From Silene latifolia (Eukaryota; Streptophyta; Magnoliopsida; Caryophyllales; Caryophyllaceae): DNA of 64,000 bases. How positions within the stretch are numbered: position 1 is the stretch's first letter; the number at the start of each line of letters is the position of its first letter. A model generated the notes under the pieces. The model worked only from the letters and a program-made list of their open reading frames with translations. It was not told the DNA's origin and did not search any database. Shown in pieces: positions 47,456 through 56,954 of this stretch. Location of the stretch: positions 32,626,217 through 32,690,216 of the forward strand of contig NC_133534.1 of assembly GCF_048544455.1 (NCBI RefSeq), given 5' to 3'. Both the position numbers and the translations under genes were made by a program.

Positions 47456-48016
47456 TTTGTTTCATTCTCGTCAATGACTTCGTTTTCTCCCTCCTCCTCG
47501 ATATACAAAGCATTTAAATCAAAACTATTCGACATTTTTAAATGATGAAGGTTGTTTTGAGAAGATGAAGGTGATGGAGTTGATGAACTTAGAGTTTCTT
47601 TGTGTTGAACTACTTTGACTGTGGAAGTTGAAAGGTTAATCTCAATTTACTTTTAATTATTTTTATTTTTTTCTCATATTTTATTTTTAATTATTTTTAA
47701 TTTTAAAAATAAAACCTACTATTTACGGTGGGTGGAAGTTGGAAGGTTTTCTCCCTAATTTTCTTTTAATTATTTTTAATTTCTTACTCATATTTTATTT
47801 TTAATTATTTATAATTTTAAAAATAAAACCTAATATTTACGGTGGAAGTTGGAAGGTTTTCTTCCTCATTTTCTTTTAATTAGTTTGATGAAAAATTCCC
47901 GCCTAATTCTCCCGCCAACCTAATCCTACCATTATCCACACTCCCTATAAATCCCTATGATTTAGTCATATAGGACTTTTTTTTTTCAACTACAAAATCT
48001 TGCAAATATTAAGATT
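47456..48016. other. MULE intergenic region with short duplications
   Basis: AT-rich DNA with two or three copies of a phrase around GTGGAAGTTGGAAGGTTTTC (near 47620, 47735 and 47845), each followed by TTTTAATTATTTTTA-type sequence. It separates the transposase from the next plus-strand ORF and may hold promoters for both. TATAAATC at 47946-47953 precedes the plus-strand ORF by about 64 bp. Confidence 0.45.
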
Positions 48017-48448
48017 ATGGGTGTCTTGCCGTCACCATATTGCGATCCCTCATTTGTAACAACCCTAGAAAGCTATGACAAGTTGCTCAGTAGAAATCCG
48101 AATTTCTTAATTGGGGAGGAGTTCATGGAAAGGGTGATGATCAATCGTCAGAAATTTATTGATCTTGCAGGCGCTAGGTTGGGTTTTTTACCTAGTTGTG
48201 ACACTTACCCAGTCGTTCCTAGGCCAAGAAGGCCTCTTACAAGGAAAATGACATCTAAATTGTCTCTCGGCCGTATCCAACTTACTTGAAGCGCAATTGT
48301 CGTACTTGACATTCAAGCTATTCTTGATTATTATGAGATTGATGATCGCGACGTAGAAGGTGAATGGAGGAACTATTGGGAGATGGAGAGGGATTATATC
48401 ATTAGAACTGGCGTAATTCCAAGTCACCTATGGTGCTTTCTTGTGTAA
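48017..48448 (+). pseudogene. MULE accessory ORF of 143 codons, interrupted by one in-frame TGA
   Basis: From the ATG at 48017 the frame reads MGVLPSPYCDPSFVTTLESY onward to a TGA at 48287-48289. The same frame then continues without further stops (IVVLDIQAILDYYEIDDRD, ending SHLWCFLV) to TAA at 48446-48448. The first part has LIGEEFMERVMINRQKFIDL, the second has acidic YWEMERDY. Uninterrupted codon-like sequence on both sides of one stop suggests a gene broken once. I do not recognise a family. A TATA-like box sits 64 bp upstream. It may be an accessory gene of the MULE or a captured host fragment. Confidence 0.5.
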
Positions 48449-48854
48449 AATGTGTAATTGAATCAAATATTATTCAAGAATAATTGTTATGGTTACTAGC
48501 GTTTGTTTTAGTTAATTTAAATTCAATTTATCGTACTTGAACAATTTAGATTAAATATATCTTACATAAATGTAACGGGATAATTTACGTAAGATAAAAA
48601 AATCGATAATTCCTATTTACGTAAAATAAAAAAATCGATAATTTCTATTTACATAAAATAAAAAAATCGATTAAAGAATTTTAAAGGACACAATTTCATT
48701 GTATTGGAATATTGAAGGACAAAATGTCATTTCCTAAACATATTTATTTCAAAAATTCTCCCAACTCCTTCAACAAAATTTATTAATTTTAATTTATTAA
48801 GTAAAATAAAATCCGTGGCAGTTGAAAGGCCACATGTTGTTTCATTATCTCATC

Positions 48855-48862
48855 TATAAATA
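48855..48862 (+). promoter_or_regulatory. TATA box upstream of small coiled-coil ORF A
   Basis: TATAAATA, about 140 bp before the ATG at 49001, followed by a CT/CA-rich leader (CTTCATTTCTG, TTCTCCTTCTC) typical of plant 5' UTRs. Confidence 0.5.
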
Positions 48863-49000
48863 CACTTTCACTAAATGCAAACCCTAGTTTCTCAACCAAC
48901 AATTTACCATTCTTCATTTCTGTTTTCCTCTTCTCCTTCTCTTAAAACCCTAAGCTCAACAACCCTAAATCTTTAAACACCAAACTTCTTCTTTCATATA

Positions 49001-49279
49001 ATGGATAAGAACATTCGCCTAACATTGATACACATGGAGAGGAACAAATACTATATCCGCCGCTTAGACGATTTAGAGACGAAGATCCACGACTACCTTG
49101 ATAAGATTCGGGAGATGGGTATTAGCCATGACGTCTTGTCGGAGATGGAGCAGATGAGGTTGCATGCAGATTATGAATCTGCTATACAAGACCTCCAAAA
49201 AATAAAGGAGAATAGGAGCATTCTCATGGAAGAGAATGACTCCCTTGAAAAAGTTATTGCTAAATTTTTTTCAAATTAA
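49001..49279 (+). CDS. MULE small coiled-coil ORF A (92 aa), unknown function
   Basis: Single-exon ORF, ATG at 49001, TAA at 49277-49279. The protein is highly charged and lacks proline: YIRRLDDLETKIHDYLDKIR then YESAIQDLQKIKENRSILME, with leucine/isoleucine spacing that suggests one long helix or coiled coil. No signal peptide, membrane span or zinc motif is seen. It lies inside the FAR1-type MULE with its own TATA box (48855-48862) and a pyrimidine-rich leader. Similarity to ORFs B-D is limited to size, helical character and a central IREMGISHDV segment. I do not recognise a family. Confidence 0.6.
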   Translation: MDKNIRLTLIHMERNKYYIRRLDDLETKIHDYLDKIREMGISHDVLSEMEQMRLHADYESAIQDLQKIKENRSILMEENDSLEKVIAKFFSN

Positions 49280-49784
49280 TTTAGTATGTATGTATGTATG
49301 TTTGGATGTTGTACCCAAATCCACATTTTTTCCTCCTATTTGGGTATTCATCTCGGTTTGTTAGTTTTTTAATTTGTAAAATATTTACATTATTATATAA
49401 AATGTGGACTTCTAGTATTTTCCATTTATGTACTTTATTCAATTCCATCTCTTTTACTTGTTTAGTTGAACAGTTAAAATTGATTTGACAAAACACAACA
49501 CAAAAAGAATAATGAACTGAACAATTGGGAGATTTGACATAATACCAACCAAAAAGAGTAATAAAAAATGAACAATTCAAATTTGATTTGACATAACACA
49601 ACTTGAAATGACTATTGTAATTTGAAATGACTATTGTTGTTGCGTGTGTAAGAAAACCCGGCGGCATGCATAAAGTCTTCAATTCTGAGAAACGATTTGA
49701 CTTCCAAATCAAATCAAGTCACAACTTTTAATAAAAAAAAAAAAAAAAAAGGATTTTAAAACCCTAACTACTACCTTTTCCCAT

Positions 49785-50029
49785 TATAAAAGGCAAAACA
49801 CATTCATCTCAAAATTATCTTTCAGTACACAAACCCTAATCTTTTTTTATCCATACTCCTCCATTATCAATCAAGGTATTTGTTCTTTTATCTTCAATTA
49901 TTGTTTGGGTTTTTTGTTTTTGTCAGAATTGATTTTATTGATTAAATCCCAAACCCAAATCGATTTTTTTAACTATCTATTTAACTGATTGTGCGGTTGT
50001 TGCTTCTTAATTTAATTTAATTGTTTCAG
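49785..50029 (+). promoter_or_regulatory. promoter and 5'-UTR intron of small coiled-coil ORF B
   Basis: TATAAAAG at 49785-49792 is followed about 80 bp later by a donor (CAAG|GTATTTG, intron from 49876). A pyrimidine-rich tract then leads to TTTCAG at 50024-50029, directly before the ATG at 50030. An intron ending exactly at the start codon is common in plant genes and supports real transcription. Confidence 0.5.
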
Positions 50030-50299
50030 ATGGATAGACAGTTTGTTGCTTTCTTATTTCAATACACAATGGATCGCAGAAACGTTCTCACTCGGCTGCG
50101 AGAGATTGACGTTCAGTTGGAAACCCTAATCACCAGAGCGTCTCATGTACGAGACATGGCAATAACAAGAGGGATGCATGACGTACAAGCAAATATGGAT
50201 AATATGATAAGCATATTAAGGGCAAATCGCGAACCAGCGCTAATAGAAATTAGCAAAATTGAAAGGGAGATTGTTCAACTTGAATCTCTTGGATTTTAA
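50030..50299 (+). CDS. MULE small coiled-coil ORF B (89 aa), unknown function
   Basis: I start it at the ATG at 50030, directly after a TTTCAG acceptor, giving MDRQFVAFLFQYTMDRRNVL onward to TAA at 50297-50299. The middle is LTRLREIDVQLETLITRASH, then RDMAITRGMHDVQANMDNM, and the end is ISKIEREIVQLESLGF. Hydrophobic spacing suggests two helices. The TRGMHD segment and the EREI-x2-LE-x-L ending recall ORF D (ERGIKD and LEREIGALEAIL), so the two appear related. No known domain is recognised. Confidence 0.62.
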   Translation: MDRQFVAFLFQYTMDRRNVLTRLREIDVQLETLITRASHVRDMAITRGMHDVQANMDNMISILRANREPALIEISKIEREIVQLESLGF

Positions 50300-50535
50300 T
50301 TAATTTTAGTTAATATTTCGTATTTTGTAAGGATTATTGTAAGTATGGTTTGTATTATATTTTATGAATCTATGAAGATCCTTTTTATTTACCCAGATGC
50401 AAGTGTCTTTAGTTGCAAAATTAACAATGAAATTTATACTAAAAAAACAAATAGTAGAGAATTAAACGACAAAATGTAAGAACGAAAATAGATTATTATT
50501 ATTAAGATAAACTTAAAAAAAGTACAATATTAAGC

Positions 50536-50787
50536 CTAATCCTTATTAAGTAAGGATCGTAAAATCTTAATATCATCTTCAAATTCTTCCCTAAGTTTGC
50601 AACATTTTTCATAAGTACCCAACACGGATTTGATGAAACCATCCGTTTCCTTCTCCATTTCCTTTATGCCATTTGCATAACAATCGTTGCGAATTTTAAT
50701 CGCCCCGACCACCATCTTCATCGCCCTCAACTCCTGTTCACGGAGACAGGAAACTTGTTCTTCCAAAAAACTCATAGATTCAATCAT
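50536..50787 (-). CDS. MULE small coiled-coil ORF C (83 aa), unknown function
   Basis: The first ATG in frame is at 50787 (MIESMSFLEEQVSCLREQEL), ending at 50536. The frame is open a little further upstream and an AG (TTGCAG) just before it could be a splice acceptor. The rest reads VVGAIKIRNDCYANGIKEME, then FIKSVLGTYEKCCKLREEF and IKILRSLLNKD. Aligned without gaps to ORF D over about 60 residues it shares roughly a quarter of positions, including RN, GIK, the I-x-S-x-L step, EY-like aromatic positions and the final L-x3-L. It is convergent with ORF B and tandem with ORF D. Confidence 0.58.
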   Translation of the reverse strand: MIESMSFLEEQVSCLREQELRAMKMVVGAIKIRNDCYANGIKEMEKETDGFIKSVLGTYEKCCKLREEFEDDIKILRSLLNKD

Positions 50788-51203
50788 AAGATCGTTAAGG
50801 CCTGCAATTTCGATTTGCCATTTCAAAAAATCGAGTTTTTAGAGAGAAAATAAAGAGAGATAAAGTGAATGAGTAAGATAAGGTTAGGGAGAAAGGTGAT
50901 TCTTCTTTTAACTCCCCTCGTATTTGTAACAAGGATGGTGACCTTTGGTGAACCATAACATGAATAAATTAAATTAAATTAAACTAAATAAAATTAAATT
51001 AATAAAATGTGGTGGTTCATTAATAAATGCAATGAAAATTAAAGAAACACATCGGAATACTAAAAGACAAAATTTTCTAAGATTATAATTACAATATTAA
51101 GGAAAATAAAGATTACAATATTAAGGAAAACTAAATTAATAAAAACTAAAACTAAAACTAAATTAAAGGTTACAATATTAAGGAAAAAAAATAAAACTAA
51201 TTT

Positions 51204-51482
51204 CTAAGATAAAGAAGGCAAAATAGCCTCTAAGGCCCCGATCTCCCTCTCCAAGTCCTTCCTGAAATCGTATGTCCTCTGATAGTCACGTAAGAAGGAT
51301 TGTATGAGGGACTCGAGTGATTTGTCGAAATCTTTGATACCTCTTTCATGCCAACGGTTGCGGCGTTCCATAAGGGATTTCATCCTCGAAACATGCTCCA
51401 ACTCCGTCACACGAAGCTCATCCACCAAAGCTTGTTTACCTCTGATTGATCTATTAACAACATCAACGGCCGCGTTTTCCAT
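51204..51482 (-). CDS. MULE small coiled-coil ORF D (92 aa), unknown function
   Basis: ATG at 51482 (MENAAVDVVNRSIRGKQALV) to the TAA at 51206-51204. It continues ELEHVSRMKSLMERRNRWHE, then RGIKDFDKSLESLIQSFLRD and FRKDLEREIGALEAILPSLS. Charged, helical and proline-poor, it resembles ORF C throughout and ORF B in two blocks. A TATA-like TTTATAAG lies about 180 bp upstream on the minus strand (near 51660-51668). There is no recognised domain, signal peptide or membrane segment. Confidence 0.62.
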   Translation of the reverse strand: MENAAVDVVNRSIRGKQALVDELRVTELEHVSRMKSLMERRNRWHERGIKDFDKSLESLIQSFLRDYQRTYDFRKDLEREIGALEAILPSLS

Positions 51483-51854
51483 CTTGACGTATACAAATAT
51501 AAGGATTAAATTAGAATTAAGAATATTAAAGGTATTATTGAGAGAAGAGAGAGAGAGAAGTTGAACAAATAGAGAAAGAGATGAAAATAAGTACTATTGA
51601 GAGAAGTTAGAGAGAGACTTTGATTATGTTTTAGTTGATATGATAACAAAAAAAAAATGCTTATAAAGGTTGTAATATTTACCAATCCGTGGCTTTATTT
51701 GTGATTGGTCACTTATAGGATCAACGGCCACGATTTAATGCGGAATATCATCAAATATTTTAATTACAACTGAACGGTCACGATTAACTATTAAGTACCA
51801 TCACTTTTTAAGTTGTTTTAACACTAGATTGTCCTTTTCCCGCCAAAATATTCG

Positions 51855-52500
51855 TACAATCCTATTGATCATACGTTGCAACGATTAGTCGATAGCAACG
51901 TACGATCTCATCTTAAGTCTTAGAAACTTGTTAAAATTAGTCCTACACTGTTGATCGGAATAATTAACTAATTATAGCAACATACGATTGATAACAACTT
52001 AACTTAGGTCTTACGTCCCGAGACATAGGTATCTACACCCGTATTGATCGTACATTGCTATGATTAGTGAATAGCAACATACGATTGATAACAACTTAAC
52101 TTAGGTCTTACGTCCCGAGACATAGGTATCTACACCCGTATTGATCGTACATTGCTATGATTAGTCAATAGCAACATACGATCTATAACATTTTAAACAT
52201 AGGCATCTAAACCCGTATTGATCGTACATTGATATAATTAGTCAATAGCAATGTACGATGTATAACATCTTAAACCACAAGACATAGGTATCTAAACTCG
52301 TATTGATTGTATATTGCTATGATTAGTCAATAACAACGTTCGATCGATAACATCTTCAACCATAATACATAGGACCATAATACATTGGGATCTAAACTCG
52401 TATTGATCGTATATTGCTATGATTACTCAATAGCAATGCACGATCGATAACATCTTAAACCATAGGACATAGGTATCTTAATCAATTATCCCGTTCTAAT
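51855..52500. repeat. hairpin-bearing tandem array inside the MULE
   Basis: At least six diverged units, spaced 77-100 bp (GTATTGATCG-type starts at 52041, 52138, 52215, 52300 and 52400, and an older one near 51861). Each holds an inverted repeat: GATCGTACATTGCTAT, a short spacer GATTAGTCA, then ATAGCAACATACGATC. Between units is a GACATAGGTATCTA-type linker. The palindromic core is better conserved than the linkers. Confidence 0.82.
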
Positions 52501-52597
52501 CATATATAAACTCATATTGATCAAACGTTAAGTCTTAACCTTAGGTCTTAAATTTACGTCTTAACCTTACGTATTACACATACATCGTACATATGGC
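52501..52597. other. short unique spacer with TTA(A/C)CTTA repeats
   Basis: Contains GTCTTAACCTTA, GTCTTAAATTTA and GTCTTAACCTTA in series between the hairpin array and the telomere-like repeat. Confidence 0.5.
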
Positions 52598-52730
52598 TAA
52601 AAACCCTAAAACCACAAATAAACCCTATAAACCCTATACACCCAAAACTCCTAAAAAACCTAGAAACCCTAAACCCCAAATAAACCCTAAACCCCAAATA
52701 AACCCTAAACCCCAAATAAACCCTAAAATT
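52598..52730. repeat. interstitial telomere-like repeat (CCCTAAA-based)
   Basis: Five exact CCCTAAA units and several variants (CCCTATA, CCTAAAAA, CCTAGAAA). The right half forms a regular 18-bp tandem AAACCCTAAACCCCAAAT. CCCTAAA is the plant telomere unit, so this is a degenerate interstitial telomere-like tract. Confidence 0.8.
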
Positions 52731-53440
52731 TTATTTTAACCAAACCATAATGGACTAAAATTTGGACTAAAAACTTATATTTTAATATAAATTTAACTGT
52801 TGTTTTTTATTTCATAACAAATAAAAACTTATATTTTAATATCAATTTAACGATTGTTTTAATGTTTTAATATTTTAAAACTTGTTTTTTATATTCATTT
52901 ATTATATTAATATGTTACTTTATCAATGTAACTGTATATTTATATTATGTTTTCAATAATAAAATTTATATTTTAATATTTTAACTTAATAAAACTAACA
53001 TTTAAAAATATGTTTCGGCATTAATATGTTACTTTAGTCTACGAATTACATAAAATATTTACTTTCAATTATTTAAAAACATGTAAATAAATTAAGATAT
53101 ATATTATTTACTATTATTTTTAATAATATAATTGGTCATTAATAATTTTAATCTACTTGCCTTTTCGAAATCTGTAAAATAAATTAAGATGCATAGGGAA
53201 GACAAACGTTAATAATTCAATTTTATGGAGAATAGTAAGAGTTACACTATTTTTTTTTTTTTAATTCCATTTTATCGAGTATGATAACAGTCGCCCTTTT
53301 TGGTTTATATTTTTTAATTTTAATTTATAAGGACAATTAAATTAAAAGAAAGGTAATATGAAAAGAAAATTACTTTCATTAATATTAAAAACGACGTACA
53401 AAGGGAAAAAAAAACAACAAACAGAATTTAAAAACTAAAC
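52731..53440. other. AT-rich MULE interior
   Basis: Very AT-rich DNA with near-duplicated phrases (AAAACTTATATTTTAATAT at about 52767 and 52825). No gene is supported; the right end is the 3' flank of the minus-strand 165-aa ORF. Confidence 0.4.
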
Positions 53441-53938
53441 CTAATGACTACAACCAACACAAGAATCAAATCTAAGTTTCTTAGAATTGAGCCTTCTTGG
53501 ACGAGTCCTCCCGAACCTCTTCTTGGACATCTTTGAAGGGAGGATGTCGGGGGTTTTTGTGCATGGCGAGTTCCCCATAGCTTTTCCGGAGTTCTTCGGC
53601 TTAGGAGGGGTTGCTATAACCTCAATCACCTCCACTACTTCGTCCTCCTCTTCCTCCTCCACCCTAACAATGGAGGAATCAATTTTAGGGGTAGCTAACA
53701 TCTCTATCCCATCGTCAATTTTCTTCCAATACATTTTGTCGAGTTCAAATTTACCCCAATTAAGCATATTAAATTCCTCTTCAAATAAATCGACAAGGAA
53801 AGTATTTCCATGGTAACCCGGACTAGCTCTCGTTAAAGCATTTTGGACATTAGTAGGACCAACTTGTTTGATTATTTCTCTCATGAACAATCTCGTGCAC
53901 ACAATGTCTCTTGCATGGGCTTTCCTCTCTTCCGACAT
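53441..53938 (-). CDS. MULE accessory ORF, 165 aa with acidic middle and basic tail
   Basis: ATG at 53938 to the TGA... frame end at 53441, one exon. The N-terminal half (MSEERKAHARDIVCTRLFMR, then GPTNVQNALTRASPGYHGNT and FEEEFNMLNWGKFELDKMYW) looks like a folded helical domain. Next come a Glu/Val-rich acidic stretch (VRVEEEEEDEVVEVIEV), a Pro/Lys linker, and a strongly basic end (KMSKKRFGRTRPRRLNSKK) that could be a nuclear signal or DNA-binding tail; it ends in CVGCSH. TATAAATATA on the minus strand at 54031-54022 lies about 85 bp upstream of the ATG. I recognise no family. Confidence 0.6.
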   Translation of the reverse strand: MSEERKAHARDIVCTRLFMREIIKQVGPTNVQNALTRASPGYHGNTFLVDLFEEEFNMLNWGKFELDKMYWKKIDDGIEMLATPKIDSSIVRVEEEEEDEVVEVIEVIATPPKPKNSGKAMGNSPCTKTPDILPSKMSKKRFGRTRPRRLNSKKLRFDSCVGCSH

Positions 53939-53944
53939 TTTTGT

Positions 53945-54729
53945 TATTTCACTTGAGGATAGTTAAATTAATTTAGTAGGGAAGATGTAGTTTGGATGAA
54001 TTAAAATTTGGAGGGAATGACTATATTTATAATACAATATTTCCCTCCCAAAAAAAATAATCAATGCATGGTTTCCCGCCAAATGCAAGTTAGGTGGAGA
54101 AAACCCTAACGACCTTTCATCTTCTTAATGATTACAAAATAATAATAAGAAGTTATAGATTATCACAAACAATTCGTAGTAGCACGATTAGTAAGATACA
54201 TAATTTTCTAACCAGACGTCTAAGGTTCGAACCTTGTTGCGGTACATTTTATTAACAATTTTTTTCTGCGTACTTTTTGTAAAAAAAAAAGTATTTAAAT
54301 GAAAATAGTTGTACCATAAATAATTACGTCCAACAAATTTTTATTATTAACATTTTTTTAAGAATTTTTTATTAAATAATTATGTCCAATAATTTTTTTT
54401 TAAGAAAAATACAAAATAAATTTTAAATTTTTTTTATTTAACTCACTAATTTCATACTTAATATTATGAAATTATACAAAAATAAATATAATGTAAAAAC
54501 AGTGCCTTATAAAATGCAAAAACAATTTATCAATAATAAAAAAAAAAGACCTTGAAATACAGAACGCAAATATATTCAATAATAAATTAAAACGAAAAAT
54601 ACATATAAAAAATAATCAGCAAAAATAATTATACAAAATATATTACAAAGATAAATAATAAATAAGAAGAAGAGATACAAAATTACGAAATATACAGTAG
54701 AAAAATGTATACAATTAATATCGTATAAG
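53945..54729. other. right interior of the MULE
   Basis: Holds the putative promoter of the 165-aa ORF (TATAAATATA, minus strand, 54031-54022). It also holds a tRNA-like motif pair at 54190-54245 (TAGCACGATTAGTAAG then GGTTCGAACC) and very AT-rich DNA leading to the right inverted repeat. Confidence 0.45.
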
Positions 54730-55042
54730 CTCAGGTACAAATATAACGTATTAATTAATGTATCCGCCTCAGTATAAATATACGGTATACAAATGTATAC
54801 ATAAATATTGAAATACACAAAAATATTAATAATAAATAAGAGTTAAATAAAAATTAGGAGAGAAGTTTTTTTAAATTAATAAAATATATGGCAAAACCGA
54901 GGACATTAATTAGGGAGGGTAATTAATGAAGGAATCAAGGGATTAATTACAATAAATCAGATTCTTTGAGTTTGACATATGGCGCGTTTTCATTGGTGGT
55001 GTATGAGAGGCCTCATACACCTGGTGTAACTCTACCCTTTTC
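54730..55042. repeat. MULE right terminal inverted repeat
   Basis: Reverse complement of about 44012-44330, ending GTGTAACTCTACCC then TTTTC, followed by the duplicated GGTTCTCCTT. Confidence 0.82.
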
Positions 55043-55052
55043 GGTTCTCCTT

Positions 55053-56954
55053 ATTTAATCTGCCTTACTCCGCCGTGAAGCAAATAAAAGTTCACTGCCT
55101 TACTTATGAATTCCATGATTATTCTGAATTCCATGATTATTCCACTCCATGAACTACGATATCCAGTGCCTTACGGCCTTACCCATGAATTAATTGCATC
55201 AATGTATCATTTACTTGGTATATAAATGCTTGAACACTTCCTGGGTACACAAGGAAAATAATCTATGAACTGTGTACACAAACAACATTATCTTGTTTGT
55301 TGCGACACTCTTTAAAAAGTGGCAAGACTAGTTGGTTACATAATTTTAATTCCTAAATTACTCTTTTTTACTAAAAAATTTGAAATTTAAATTTTAGTAG
55401 TGGGAAATGAAAATAACTAGGTAATTTACTATAATATCCCCGGTGATGCCCAATTTGAGTACCACCTGGTGGCGCCATCTCATTTTCCTTCTAGTTAATG
55501 AGAATTCAAATTAACAATAATTCTTACTTAGAATAAGAAAGTAATATCAAAATGAAATACTTCGTAGAAGTTACGGGATAAAGTTTTTCATTGAACCGTA
55601 TACGGTATCGTGATTTAGTTGGAGTAACTATATTTTATCTTAGTGACGAGTATACTGTTTTGGTTTAGTTGAAAAGTACGAGTAAATTATTAGGTGGTCC
55701 AAGCAATGTGTGTGTGTTAGATTTAGAAAGGTCATCTTGCAATTATTTAAACTTAGTTATGCTAGTGTGAGAGCTTGCCTAATTTAGCATGTTATGTGAG
55801 GTAGATTATTGTTTACTCAGAGTCATAGGTGTCCATTCGAATTTTGGATCGACATCTTATATCTCAACGAAGACAAGTTTGTAGCTCCCTCAATTTTAGA
55901 TCATTGTTTTCAGAGGAAAATAAAAATAAATAATAGCTAATTAGAATGTCGATTAGTTGATATATTTGTCAATAGAATGCTTTTCATAAAATTGGCTTAC
56001 AAAAATTGAATTGAACCACATTCTCATGTGATATAATAATATTATTCTACATTTCTACGTTAACGTGAGTCTAATTATGATTAACATTAACACTCGTCAA
56101 CGTTTACAATTTTACGATGAGTGTTTTAACTAACTTTAAATCTTGACTCCGTAAATGAAATTACGGAGCTATTGAGAAAACGGCATGGAGAAAGGGGTTG
56201 GTTAGGTTAAAAGAAGTAGGTGAAGCACGTGTAAGGGGGGTGGTTAGATCCAGAGAATCTTGTCTGACGAAATGCATGAGTGAAAAGGGCAGACTCATTG
56301 CACAGTCATACGTACGTAGTACCACTCCCCTTGTGATTCAGGGTCTTCAACGGTGTCTATTTCTTGGCTGTTCATCCGAAAAAGACCAGCTATTGATCGT
56401 CGCCTTGGCTCACTTTGTTTTTGTCCCTCATTCTACTCCCTTTTCCGTCTTTTTCTTCATCTTCATGGGTCTTTTTCGTTTCGTACCTTAAATAATTACC
56501 TCTGTAGTCCTGTAGCAGTAAAGTTGTTTAAGATGGTACTATCCATTTTAAATTTAAAACGGATTAAATACTACAGTGCCATACTGTGATAATAAAGACA
56601 AAGTTTTTGATATTTGCTAAGCAACAAATAGGGTGATTTGTGGTCATATAGATCGATCTTTCTTTGATTTTACATATAGCTGTCCTAAAACAAATAAGAG
56701 TTTTGCTTAGAAATATTATCAAGATATTTCCTTCGTGATAATTTTATTATCCTCTTTACCTTTTAAATTCGTCAAAATCTCAAATTAATTATCATTTTTT
56801 TCTAAATTTAGTAAATAAAAAGAATGAACGCCTAAAATTGCCGAGCAAGTAGGTACACCACCTTCATCATGGTTGAATTACCCCCAGTTCTAACTCAAGG
56901 TTAAAATTGTTATTTTCTCACTTTTACTTAAATCACCAAAAAAAAAAAAAGTAA
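55053..56954. other. gene-free region
   Basis: AT-rich DNA. AATTCCATGATTATTC is tandemly doubled near 55115-55140. The open frame at 56198-56491 (97 aa) is hydrophobic at its end and has no recognisable domain; I do not support it as a gene. Confidence 0.4.

Larger units (their letters stand above)
44012..55042. mobile_element. FAR1-type MULE, 11 kb, with long TIRs and 10-bp TSD
   Basis: The left end carries GTAGAGTTACACCAGGTGTA, and the same sequence appears inverted near 55038. Homology between the two arms runs for about 300 bp through shared blocks such as CTAATTAATGT(T/C)CTCGG and TTTTGCCA(C/T)ATATTTTATT. The element is bordered by a perfect direct repeat GGTTCTCCTT (44002-44011 and 55043-55052), within the 8-11 bp range of Mutator elements. 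It contains a decayed FAR1-like transposase gene (minus) and six further ORFs on both strands, with two internal tandem arrays. It is much larger than typical MULEs (3-5 kb) because of this extra content. Confidence 0.9.

Noticed and set aside
48017-53938. mudrB homologues
   Set aside because: None of the extra MULE ORFs resembles the mudrB protein that I know; size and composition differ.
56198-56589. 97-aa and 78-aa plus-strand frames
   Set aside because: No domain, overlapping frames, hydrophobic ends from T-rich DNA.
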